Source: an uncultured Clostridia bacterium (GTDB lineage Bacteria; Bacillota_A; Clostridia; Christensenellales; Borkfalkiaceae). From it: 24,233 nt of DNA. The notes below the pieces were generated by a model. It was given only the letters and a program-made list of their open reading frames with translations. It did not search any database and was not told the DNA's origin. Positions 14,838-22,654 of the stretch are shown piece after piece. Location: assembly GCA_934292955.1 (NCBI GenBank), contig CAKQXZ010000029.1, forward strand, positions 1-24,233. The letters are read 5' to 3'. Within the stretch, counting starts at the first letter, position 1. The number at the start of each line of letters is the position of its first letter. A program made the translations under genes and the position numbers.

Positions 14838-16012
14838 TGTATACCGTATATCTTAAGAAAAACGAAGAAAAAAGAATTTTGCATGGCGAACCGTGGATAT
14901 TTGCCAACGAAGTCGCCAAAATAGACGGATCGGGAAAACAAGGCGATATATGTCGCGTGTGTGCGCTCGATGGAAGATTTGTGGCGCTGGGATATATCAA
15001 TCACTTGTCGAAAATAATCGTCAGAGTTTTGTCTTATAAAGAAGAACCGATAGACGAAGAATTTTTTGCAAGGCGTATCAAAGCCGCAAACGATTACAGA
15101 GTTGCGCTCGGCTATTCGTCGGCGTACAGAGTAGTGTTCGGAGAGTCCGATCTTCTGCCTGCGCTGATAGTCGATAAGTACGGCGATTATCTTTCGTGCC
15201 AGTTTTTGTCGCTCGGAATGGAAAAGCGTAAAGACCTTATCGTTAAGATACTTGTCGATTTGTTTAACCCGAAAGGTATTTATGAAAGGAGCGACGTTCC
15301 CGTAAGAAAGAAGGAAGGGCTTGAAGAAAAAGTCGGGCTGTTATATGGCGAAGTTCCCGATGAAGTCGAGATTGAAGAAAACGGGCTTAAAATGCTTGTA
15401 GATATCAAAGGCGGACAGAAGACGGGGTATTTTCTTGATCAGAAAGAAAACAGAGCCGAACTCGGTCGTTATGTGAAAGGCAAGCGGGTGCTCGATTGTT
15501 TCTGTAACGTAGGCGGTTTTTCGCTGTGTGCCGCAAAGTACGGAGCAAAAAGCGTGGTGGCGGCAGATATAAGTAAAGCCGCGCTCGATACTGTTGAAAA
15601 GAATGCCGAACTGAACGGTTTTTCATCGATTATAAGCACGCGTTGCGCCGATATTTTCGAGTTGTTGCGCGAATACAGAAAAACGGTCGAAGAATTTGAC
15701 GTAATCGTTCTCGACCCGCCCGCTTTTACCAAAAGTAAAGATACTGTAAAAGACGGGTTACGCGGATACAAAGATATTAACGTTCAGGCATTGAAGCTGC
15801 TTAAACCCGGCGGAATACTCGTCACTAACAGTTGTTCTCAACATATTTCCGTAAACGCTTTCCTTGATATGCTTAAGGAATCAGCGTATCAAAGCGGGGT
15901 TACGGCAAAACTTGTTACTCTCAGGGAGCAGGGAAGAGATCACGCGTCTATTGTAGGTTTTGAAGAAAGCCTTTATCTGAAAACAGTCGTTCTGTATATA
16001 ATGGAAAAATAA
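14837..16012 (+). CDS. rlmI: Class I SAM-dependent rRNA (cytosine-C5) methyltransferase, RlmI type
   Basis: The 391-residue product has an N-terminal PUA domain (about 1-75; MYTVYLKKNEEKRILHGEPWIF), a linker domain and a C-terminal Rossmann methyltransferase with TGYFLDQKENRA, motif I LDCFCNVGGFSLCAA (about 216-230), D at AADIS, and motif IV VLDPPAFTKSK (about 293-303), then SCSQHIS. In E. coli RlmI methylates C1962 of 23S rRNA; the target in this organism is inferred. Length matches RlmI (396). The ATG overlaps the upstream stop by one base. Its role is unlikely to relate to the acyltransferase pair; the joint transcript may be chance. Confidence 0.9.
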   Translation: MYTVYLKKNEEKRILHGEPWIFANEVAKIDGSGKQGDICRVCALDGRFVALGYINHLSKIIVRVLSYKEEPIDEEFFARRIKAANDYRVALGYSSAYRVVFGESDLLPALIVDKYGDYLSCQFLSLGMEKRKDLIVKILVDLFNPKGIYERSDVPVRKKEGLEEKVGLLYGEVPDEVEIEENGLKMLVDIKGGQKTGYFLDQKENRAELGRYVKGKRVLDCFCNVGGFSLCAAKYGAKSVVAADISKAALDTVEKNAELNGFSSIISTRCADIFELLREYRKTVEEFDVIVLDPPAFTKSKDTVKDGLRGYKDINVQALKLLKPGGILVTNSCSQHISVNAFLDMLKESAYQSGVTAKLVTLREQGRDHASIVGFEESLYLKTVVLYIMEK

Positions 16013-16019
16013 TTCTGTT

Positions 16020-17114
16020 ATGATTAACTCTACTAAAGAAAAAAGCGCGGTAAAAGCAAAAGCTGAATCGGCTAAGACTTTTAATATCGGACGAGTCGTT
16101 ACGATAATTGTCGTTGCTGTATTACTGCTGTTTGCTTGCGGCTATTATATTTACATACTTGCAACAAAGCCAAATTATAAAGGCGAAAGACAAGAAAAAT
16201 TTGCGTTCGGAAAAGAAGTTTCTGTTGCCGACGGCAACGATTTAACCATTCACTTTTTAGACGTAGATCAAAGCGAAAGCATATTTATAGAATTTCCGGA
16301 CGGGAAAAATATGTTGATTGACGGCGGAATGTCCGAAGAGTCCGAAACCGTGGTAGCGTATCTTGAAGCTCTGAATGTCGAAAAAATCGATCTCGTACTT
16401 GCGACTCACAGCGATTACGATCATGTGGGCGGACTTGTTGCCGTGTTTGAAGAATTTGAAGTTGATTATTGTTTCAGACCTATGGTTGAAAGCAAAATTA
16501 CCGACGGACTTAAAAGGGGATTTAATCCACCGTCGAACGACGTAAATGCATGGCGGTGCGATACTTTAACTTACAACCGTTTTCTGAATGCCGTTCAGTC
16601 GGAAAAGTGCGGATGGAGTTTTTTCAATAAAGATTCCGATTTTTCGCAAACTTTTACTTTTGACGGGAACGAATATAGTTACTCTTTTGATTTTTATACG
16701 CCGACGGCAAATATTGCCGATATTTCTTACTCCAAGGCAAACGCCTATTCGCCCATATGTCTTTTAACTTACGGCGATTTTTCGATTATGTTTACGGGCG
16801 ACGCCGAGTCTGTTGCGGAAACTGAGTTTTTGACTGAGTATAAATATACCGGTTACCCCGACGTTGACGTCCTGAAAGTCGGACATCATGGAAGTTCTTC
16901 TTCGTCTTCACCCGCATTTATTCAGGCAATCAATCCGGAGTATGCCGTTATTTCATGCGGAAAAAACAACGAGTACGGTCATCCTACGCAAGAAACGCTT
17001 GATACGCTTGAAGGGTGCTGGATATATCGAACCGATTTGCTCGGTAATATAAAACTGACGGTAGGCGGCGACGGCAAGCCGAATTTTGAACCGCCTATAA
17101 CGGAGTTATTATGA
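16020..17114 (+). CDS. Membrane-anchored ComEC-type metallo-beta-lactamase-fold hydrolase
   Basis: The 364-residue product has one N-terminal membrane segment (about residues 27-48) after a lysine-rich tail, then an MBL domain with LIDGG, the metal motif THSDYDHVGG (His130, Asp132, Asp134, His135), MFTGDAE and LKVGHHGSSSSSSP, then YGHPTQET. The H-x-D-x-D-H form, rather than H-x-H-x-D-H, is what the ComEC/Rec2 C-terminal domains and their stand-alone relatives have. The catalytic face lies outside the membrane. ComEC's domain is thought to be a nuclease; the substrate here is unproven. No competence genes are near, so DNA uptake is not implied. Overlaps the next gene by four bases (ATGA). Confidence 0.87.
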   Translation: MINSTKEKSAVKAKAESAKTFNIGRVVTIIVVAVLLLFACGYYIYILATKPNYKGERQEKFAFGKEVSVADGNDLTIHFLDVDQSESIFIEFPDGKNMLIDGGMSEESETVVAYLEALNVEKIDLVLATHSDYDHVGGLVAVFEEFEVDYCFRPMVESKITDGLKRGFNPPSNDVNAWRCDTLTYNRFLNAVQSEKCGWSFFNKDSDFSQTFTFDGNEYSYSFDFYTPTANIADISYSKANAYSPICLLTYGDFSIMFTGDAESVAETEFLTEYKYTGYPDVDVLKVGHHGSSSSSSPAFIQAINPEYAVISCGKNNEYGHPTQETLDTLEGCWIYRTDLLGNIKLTVGGDGKPNFEPPITELL

Positions 17115-18037
17115 ATAAACGCGAAAAATCAATGGAGATCAGCGCGGCAATCGGCAGTCTGATAAATACGGACTCGCCGATTTTTGATTATAAGACAGAA
17201 GAAGTCGAGTGCATGATGGACTCTTTAGGCGAAAGTATCACGGTTATGCGGGATGCCGGAATGTATAACGGCGATCCCGAAACTCTGTTTGTTGCCAATA
17301 TGTTTTGTACCGAGTCGGGACTTTTGGATAATGCCGACGACGATTATCTTGCTGAATTTTATTCGGGATTCAAACGGCTTGATAAAGGTGCATTTGTGAA
17401 TAATCCGTATATTTTTGCGGTTAAGTACAGCGAAGTAAAATGCGGAAATCTTTTGCTTACATATGGAAAGTATGAAAAAGGCGAGTTGTTTCAGTACGAT
17501 ATGCCCGATTTTTCAAAACCGATCGTTGTGCCTAAAGTCGGCTTTTTTTCGGAAGAAGTAAAATTCCCTACGATTTACGAAGGCAATATGCCATGGATGA
17601 GCGTTTGTCCGTCTGAAACTTCAACCATAGATCCGTTTATAGAAAAAGCGTTCGGGAATGTTCTTGTTCTCGGACTGGGGTTAGGGTATTTTCCGTTCCG
17701 CATAGCGCCGCTTGCGAAAGTAAAAAAAATAATCATAGTGGAGATTAACTCGGGTATAATCGATTTATTCAAAAAGCACGTTTTTCCGTTTTTTCCGAAT
17801 AAGGAAAAATTCGAGTTTGTATGCGCCGACGCTTTGAAATATTTATCCGAAGTAAACGACGGATATTTTGATTATTGTTTTGCGGATATTTGGGAAGGCG
17901 TGCATGACGGATTACCGTTGTATGAAAAAATCAAGTCGAATGAAAAAAGACTGAAAGCAATTCAATTCGATTATTGGATAGAGCCGCAGTTGATTGCATA
18001 TAAACAATACATCGAAGAAAAAGAATCGGGAATATAA
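17111..18037 (+). CDS. Spermidine-synthase-like SAM-binding protein
   Basis: The 308-residue product has a Rossmann-type core with FGNVLVLGLGLGYFPFRIA (about 180-198), KKIIIVEINSGIIDLF, FVCADALKYLSEV and YDYCFADIWEGVHDG, an arrangement seen in spermidine synthase-like and class I methyltransferase folds. The canonical spermidine synthase GGGDG and D-S/T-D-P residues are absent, so an aminopropyl transfer role is doubtful and methyl transfer is more likely. The N-terminal 150 residues have no family I recognise. It sits between the MBL hydrolase (four-base overlap) and a small anchored protein. Function unknown. Confidence 0.7.
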   Translation: MNKREKSMEISAAIGSLINTDSPIFDYKTEEVECMMDSLGESITVMRDAGMYNGDPETLFVANMFCTESGLLDNADDDYLAEFYSGFKRLDKGAFVNNPYIFAVKYSEVKCGNLLLTYGKYEKGELFQYDMPDFSKPIVVPKVGFFSEEVKFPTIYEGNMPWMSVCPSETSTIDPFIEKAFGNVLVLGLGLGYFPFRIAPLAKVKKIIIVEINSGIIDLFKKHVFPFFPNKEKFEFVCADALKYLSEVNDGYFDYCFADIWEGVHDGLPLYEKIKSNEKRLKAIQFDYWIEPQLIAYKQYIEEKESGI

Positions 18038-18047
18038 AGGAGTACGT

Positions 18048-18587
18048 ATGAGAAAAGGAATGATAGTCGCAATAGTTGCCGTTACGGCAGTTTTTGCGGG
18101 ACTTATTGCTTACATGTTTCTTGCCAATTATAAAGTGGAAGCAAAACTGAGCATTTATCTGCAGGACGCGAATACAGGAGCATATGAACTCGTAAGGGAA
18201 ACGACGTGCAAAGTGTCGGTTAAAAATCCCGTATACGATCCGCCTGAAAATCGTCCGTACGAAGTGGATACGCTGATTTCGGTGCTCAAACAAAAATCAA
18301 ATACCGATATGCATTTCAAAGTATACTATAAATGTAAAACCTGTAAAATATCTTTTTCGGGGGAAGGCGGAACGCTTGTTTCAGGCAAGGAAGAACGTTC
18401 GGTCAGGTATGGGCAGACGATAACGCCGCCTGTATACGAAAAAGAATGTTTTGTACTTGTCGGTTTCAAAATTGCCGGCGATGAAAGCGATTTACCGTTG
18501 ACCGAAATAGTTGTTTTTGAAGATACCGATTTTATTGCGATTTGGAAAGAATTAAAAACCGAAGAAACACCAGCCGATGAAACGTGA
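18048..18587 (+). CDS. Membrane-anchored InlB-repeat-like protein
   Basis: Start ATG 18048 follows AAAGGAG; the product is 179 residues. One N-terminal hydrophobic segment (about residues 5-26) serves as anchor or uncleaved signal. Downstream is a single repeat-like unit, GGTLVSGKEERSVRYGQTI then PPVYEKECFVLVGF and DFIAIWKEL, resembling the InlB B-repeat/Flg_new unit of bacterial surface proteins. The KCKTC motif (two Cys) before it could form a disulfide or bind metal. The acidic tail ends in PADET. The role is unknown; it closes the operon. Confidence 0.6.
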   Translation: MRKGMIVAIVAVTAVFAGLIAYMFLANYKVEAKLSIYLQDANTGAYELVRETTCKVSVKNPVYDPPENRPYEVDTLISVLKQKSNTDMHFKVYYKCKTCKISFSGEGGTLVSGKEERSVRYGQTITPPVYEKECFVLVGFKIAGDESDLPLTEIVVFEDTDFIAIWKELKTEETPADET

Positions 18588-18609
18588 AATAAATTTGTAA
18601 ACACAATAT

Positions 18610-18650
18610 AAAAACTACGGCAGTTGCTTTTTGCAACTGCCGTAGTTTTT
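18610..18650. terminator. Bidirectional intrinsic terminator between the InlB-like gene and tRNA-Gly
   Basis: A perfect 18-base-pair stem (18610-18627 with 18633-18650) and a five-T loop, with A at its left foot and T at its right foot. On the plus strand it ends the 16020-18587 operon; on the minus strand it ends tRNA-Gly. Confidence 0.93.
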
Positions 18651-18670
18651 AGAATCCGAATTACGGGAAA

Positions 18671-18744
18671 TGGAGCAGGTGATGAGAATCGAACTCACAA
18701 CCACAGCTTGGGAAGCTGTTGTTTTGCCACTAAACTACACCTGC
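18671..18744 (-). tRNA. tRNA-Gly, anticodon CCC
   Basis: A 74-base tRNA with acceptor GCAGGTG/CACCTGC, discriminator T and an encoded CCA. D-arm GTAGTTTAGTGGCAAAAC; anticodon stem ACAGC/GCTGT with loop TTCCCAA, hence anticodon CCC reading GGG; T-loop GTTCGATTC. Confidence 0.93.
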
Positions 18745-18758
18745 GAGATTACCGCTAC

Positions 18759-18788
18759 AGTATACGACTATCGACTGCATATTGTCAA
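18759..18788 (-). promoter_or_regulatory. Promoter of tRNA-Gly
   Basis: On the minus strand TTGACA (18783-18788) and TATACT (18759-18764) are 18 bases apart, about 14 bases before the tRNA start. A textbook housekeeping promoter. Confidence 0.85.
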
Positions 18789-18817
18789 GCGTTTTTTGCG
18801 ATTTTGACGTTTTTCGA

Positions 18818-18847
18818 TTGACACGAGTTTCTTTTTTTTTGTATACT
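18818..18847 (+). promoter_or_regulatory. Promoter of the pheS-pheT operon
   Basis: TTGACA (18818-18823) and TATACT (18842-18847) are 18 bases apart, with start near 18854, just before the T-box leader. It lies 30 bases from the oppositely directed tRNA-Gly promoter. Confidence 0.85.
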
Positions 18848-18874
18848 TTAGGTAAACATGTAATATATTAAAGG

Positions 18875-19162
18875 CTATGACGAAGAAGGGCATGCCATAA
18901 GCGTTACAGAGAGAGATTTCCTTGGCTGAAAAAATCTTACGCGAAAGTTTGCTTTGCGTTGCGGAACGTTGTTTCCGTAGCTGCGTTCACTTTTGAGCTT
19001 TGCGAAGAAAAATGCGTTTTATGAATTGTAAAAGCGTTGAGTAGACCGCAACGTACGCGCCGCGTAAGACAGCGAAAATAAGGCGCCGTTTTGTGTAATT
19101 GAAGCGGTGTAAAAACGGGTGGTACCGCGTTAATCAGACGTCCTGTTGCAGGGGCGTTTTTT
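18875..19162 (+). promoter_or_regulatory. Phe-specific T-box riboswitch leader
   Basis: The leader has the expected parts in order: ATGACGAAGA at its 5' end, the stem I distal motifs AGAGAGA and GGCTGAAA, the specifier TTC at 18986-18988 right before ACTTTTGAGC, the T-box CGGGTGGTACCGCG at 19116-19129, and a terminator hairpin GACGTCCTG/CAGGGGCGT with six T residues (19137-19162). The specifier codes for phenylalanine, matching pheS-pheT. Uncharged tRNA-Phe should stabilise the antiterminator and let transcription through. Stem I base pairs were not traced in full. Confidence 0.9.
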
Positions 19163-19218
19163 ATTTTGAAAAATATTGTGCCTTTCGTAATTATTCGAAA
19201 GGCTATATAAGGAGAGCC

Positions 19219-20238
19219 ATGAAAGAAAAAATCAGCGAACTTTACAAAAGTGCGACCGAGTCGCTTAAGTCGGTTTCGGACGGTAAAGCACTCGACGACA
19301 TCAGAGTACGTTTTCTCGGTAAAAACGGCAGTATTACCGAATTATTAAAGGGAATGCGCGACGTTCCCGCCGAAGAACGTCCGAAGATAGGACAGCTCGT
19401 CAATGAACTTCGCACAAAAATCGAAACGATGATAAGCGCAAAAGAAGCGGAACGTAAAAAAATCGAACGCGAGCGCGCGTTGAAAAGCGAAACCATAGAC
19501 GTCACTATGCCCGGTAAAGCGACGGAATTCGGATCTTTGCATCCTATAAATCTTGTTCGCAACGAACTTATCGATTGTCTTACGGGAATGGGGTTCGAAA
19601 TTTACGAAGGACCCGAAATAGAAGAAGACGAATACAATTTCAGGCTTCTGAATATACCCAAGGATCATCCCGCAAGAGATATGCAGGATACCTTGTATAT
19701 AACGGATAACATCCTTTTGCGCACGCAGACTTCGTCCGGACAGGCTCGTGTTATGCTCGATAAAAAGCCCCCGCTTAAGATAATAAGCCCGGGTAAAGTT
19801 TACCGTGCCGACGATGACGCGACTCATAGCCCTATGTTCCATCAGATGGAAGGTCTTGTTGTCGATAAGGATATAAACTTACGCGATCTTAAAGGTACGC
19901 TCGAAGAGTTTCTGAGAAAACTGTTTAACGGCAATCTTCAGACAAGGCTTCGTCCGTCGTTCTTTCCGTTTACCGAACCGAGCGTTGAAGTCGACGTTTC
20001 ATGCTTTGAATGCGGCGGTAAAGGGTGTCATTTGTGCAAAGGAACCGGCTGGATAGAAGTTCTCGGCGCGGGAATGGTCAACAGAAAAGTATTGGAAAAT
20101 TGCGGAATCGATCCCGACGTGTATAGCGGCTTTGCGTTCGGCGTAGGTCTTGAACGTATTGCGATGCTTAAGTACGGAATACCCGATATCAGATATTTCT
20201 TTGATAACGATATCAGATTCCTTAAACAGTTCAGATAA
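19219..20238 (+). CDS. pheS: Phenylalanine-tRNA ligase alpha subunit
   Basis: Start ATG 19219 follows AAGGAGA; an upstream start at 19099 would run through the T-box and is rejected. The 339-residue product has an N-terminal coiled coil (about 1-85), then the class II catalytic core with motif 2 [22 protein letters not shown], the zinc-like [17 protein letters not shown], and motif 3 [16 protein letters not shown]. With pheT it forms an alpha2-beta2 enzyme that charges tRNA-Phe. Length fits the Firmicutes family (about 339-345). Confidence 0.97.
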   Translation: MKEKISELYKSATESLKSVSDGKALDDIRVRFLGKNGSITELLKGMRDVPAEERPKIGQLVNELRTKIETMISAKEAERKKIERERALKSETIDVTMPGKATEFGSLHPINLVRNELIDCLTGMGFEIYEGPEIEEDEYNFRLLNIPKDHPARDMQDTLYITDNILLRTQTSSGQARVMLDKKPPLKIISPGKVYRADDDATHSPMFHQMEGLVVDKDINLRDLKGTLEEFLRKLFNGNLQTRLRPSFFPFTEPSVEVDVSCFECGGKGCHLCKGTGWIEVLGAGMVNRKVLENCGIDPDVYSGFAFGVGLERIAMLKYGIPDIRYFFDNDIRFLKQFR

Positions 20239-20251
20239 GGAGAACAAAAAA

Positions 20252-22654
20252 ATGAGATTACCGCTTAGTTGGTTGAACGAATATGTAAAAATAGACGATA
20301 TCCCCGTCGAAACACTTAAGAATAAACTGTTTTCCTGCGGGTTCGAAGTTGAAGAAGTTATTTATCTTAACAAAGACGTTAAAAATATAGTAGTCTGCCA
20401 GATCAATGCTATCGAACAGCACCCGAACGCCGATAAACTTTCGGTTTGTTCCGTTAATGCCGGAGCTTACGGCGAACTGCAGATAGTTACGAATGCAAAG
20501 AACATAAAGGTCGGCGATAAAGTACCCGTCAGCCTTGACGGCGCGATTTTAGCCGATGGTACGGTTATTAAAAAAGGCAAATTACGCGGCGTTGAATCGG
20601 ACGGAATGTTCTGCGGCGGCGAAGAAATCGGTATTACCGAAGAATATTATGACGGCGCGGGCGAAAACACTGTGCTTGTTTTTCATGACGACTTTCCCGT
20701 CGGTTCGGACGTTTGCGAATTGCTCGGCGTGCGCGACGTTGTTTTTGAAATAGGGCTTACCGCCAACAGACCCGATTGCCAGAGCATTTGCGGAATGGCA
20801 CGCGAAGTGGCTGCAATTCTCGAACGCGATCTTAAAAAACTCGATCTTTCATATACCGCGGTTGACGAAAATGCAGATTGTCCGGTCGCCGTGGAAGTAA
20901 AAGATAAAGAACTTTGCCCGCGTTACTGCGCGCATTACGTCAAAGACGTTGTCATAAAGCCTTCACCTAAGGCAATGCAGAAGAAACTTGCGCTTATGGG
21001 ACTACGCGCTATAAATTCGGTTGTCGATATCACAAACTATGTTTTGCTTGAATTAGGTCAGCCGATGCATGCTTTCGATTACGACGCGCTTAAAGCGAAG
21101 AAGATAGTCGTTCGTCGTGCGAATAACGGCGAAAAAATCACTACGCTTGACGATAAATCATTTACTTTGAATAATGAAAATCTGCTTATATGCGACGGTG
21201 ATACGCCCGCGGCTCTCGCCGGTATTATGGGCGGAAAGGGTAGCGCGATATCCGATTTTACCAATGCGCTCGTGTTCGAATGCGCGAAGTTTAAGCGCGA
21301 CAACGTTCGTAAAACTTCGAAAGCGTTGGGACAACGTTCCGATTCATCGGCAAGATTTGAAAAGGGTGTGGATGCATATACGACCGAAATCGCTATGCGT
21401 CGCGCGCTTCACCTTGTGGAAGAACTCGGTTGCGGCGTTGTTTACGGCAAGGGTGTAGACGTACTCGGCGAAGATCTTGCGCCGCAGGTAATTAACGCTT
21501 CGTATTCAGCTATAAATAAAGTTCTTGGAATTACTGTTCCCGAAAATATCCAGAAAAAGATACTCGAAAAACTCGATTTCAGAATTACGGATAACGGCGA
21601 CGGAACTTTTGCTTGCATTGTACCGCCTTACAGAACCGATGTCGAAGGTTTCCCCGATCTTGCAGAGGAAGTCATTCGTACCTACGGTTACGACAATGTT
21701 ACAGGCAGACTTCTTGACGGCGCAAGTATAACCAACGGCGGCAGAAACGAACGTCAGAAGAAAGAAGACGAAATGAAAAACGCGCTTGTTTCTATGGGGT
21801 ATAACGAAATTTTGACATACGCATTCGTTTCCGAAAAAGATTACGAGTTTATGGGGCTTGACAAAGATGCGCCCGAAAACGCGCATATAAAAATTCTTAA
21901 TCCGCTCGGCGAAGAGATGAGCGTTATGCGTACAATGCTTTTGCCGTCTATGCTTGCTACTATTTCGCGCAATCTGGCTAAGAAAAATGAATCGGGCAGA
22001 CTGTTTGAGTATGCAAGAGTGTATATTCCCAAGGCTTTGCCGCTTACGGAACTGCCTGAAGAAAAGAACCGTCTGGCGATTGCCGCATTCGGCGAAAATG
22101 AAGACTTCTTTACTCTTAAAGGTAGTGTTGAAAAACTTTGCGAAAAACTTCATACCGGCAGAAAACTTACTTTTGTTAAAGAAACTGCGCCGTATCTGCA
22201 CCCCGGTCGCTCTGCAGTGATTTATCTCGGTGACGTTAAATTGGGACTGATCGGCGAAGTTCATCCCGATATTCTTGAAAAAATGGATTCTTCGGTGCGC
22301 GTCTATGTTACCGAACTCGATTTCGATTTGCTTGCGGAAAACTTGAAGGGCAGAACTTACTTCTCGCCGATATCTAAGTTCCCGTCGGTTGAAAGAGATC
22401 TTGCGCTTGTCTGCGATATAAATACCGAAAGCGGTTTCATCGAAAAACTTATAGCCGAACGCGGCGGTAAAAATCTTATTTCGATAAAACTGTTTGACGT
22501 TTATACAGGCAAGGGCGTTGAAGAAGGCAAGAAGAGCATGGCTTACAGACTGGTGTTCTCTTCGCTTGAAAAAACTTTCGGCGAAGGCGACGTTGACGGT
22601 TATGTTAAAAAAATATTAAGACATCTTGACGAAAACGGAATCAAACTCAGATGA
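20252..22654 (+). CDS. pheT: Phenylalanine-tRNA ligase beta subunit
   Basis: Start ATG 20252, 13 bases after pheS, with AAGGAG just upstream; the product is 800 residues, normal for the family. It begins MRLPLSWLNEYV, followed by an EMAP-like tRNA-binding domain (about 40-150; CQINAIEQHPNADKLSVC), B3/B4 editing domain (about 210-385), B5 (about 400-475), the class II-like core (about 480-690) and a C-terminal FDX-ACB domain (about 705-800; FPSVERDLALV). It edits Tyr-tRNA-Phe and positions tRNA. Its stop overlaps the next start (ATGA). Confidence 0.97.
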   Translation: MRLPLSWLNEYVKIDDIPVETLKNKLFSCGFEVEEVIYLNKDVKNIVVCQINAIEQHPNADKLSVCSVNAGAYGELQIVTNAKNIKVGDKVPVSLDGAILADGTVIKKGKLRGVESDGMFCGGEEIGITEEYYDGAGENTVLVFHDDFPVGSDVCELLGVRDVVFEIGLTANRPDCQSICGMAREVAAILERDLKKLDLSYTAVDENADCPVAVEVKDKELCPRYCAHYVKDVVIKPSPKAMQKKLALMGLRAINSVVDITNYVLLELGQPMHAFDYDALKAKKIVVRRANNGEKITTLDDKSFTLNNENLLICDGDTPAALAGIMGGKGSAISDFTNALVFECAKFKRDNVRKTSKALGQRSDSSARFEKGVDAYTTEIAMRRALHLVEELGCGVVYGKGVDVLGEDLAPQVINASYSAINKVLGITVPENIQKKILEKLDFRITDNGDGTFACIVPPYRTDVEGFPDLAEEVIRTYGYDNVTGRLLDGASITNGGRNERQKKEDEMKNALVSMGYNEILTYAFVSEKDYEFMGLDKDAPENAHIKILNPLGEEMSVMRTMLLPSMLATISRNLAKKNESGRLFEYARVYIPKALPLTELPEEKNRLAIAAFGENEDFFTLKGSVEKLCEKLHTGRKLTFVKETAPYLHPGRSAVIYLGDVKLGLIGEVHPDILEKMDSSVRVYVTELDFDLLAENLKGRTYFSPISKFPSVERDLALVCDINTESGFIEKLIAERGGKNLISIKLFDVYTGKGVEEGKKSMAYRLVFSSLEKTFGEGDVDGYVKKILRHLDENGIKLR

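Noticed and set aside
17111..18037. Calling this gene speE
   Set aside because: The aminopropyl-transferase residues are not visible; only the general fold resemblance holds.
18624..18821. Short plus-strand frame across the tRNA-Gly gene
   Set aside because: It reads through a terminator arm, a tRNA and a promoter on the opposite strand.
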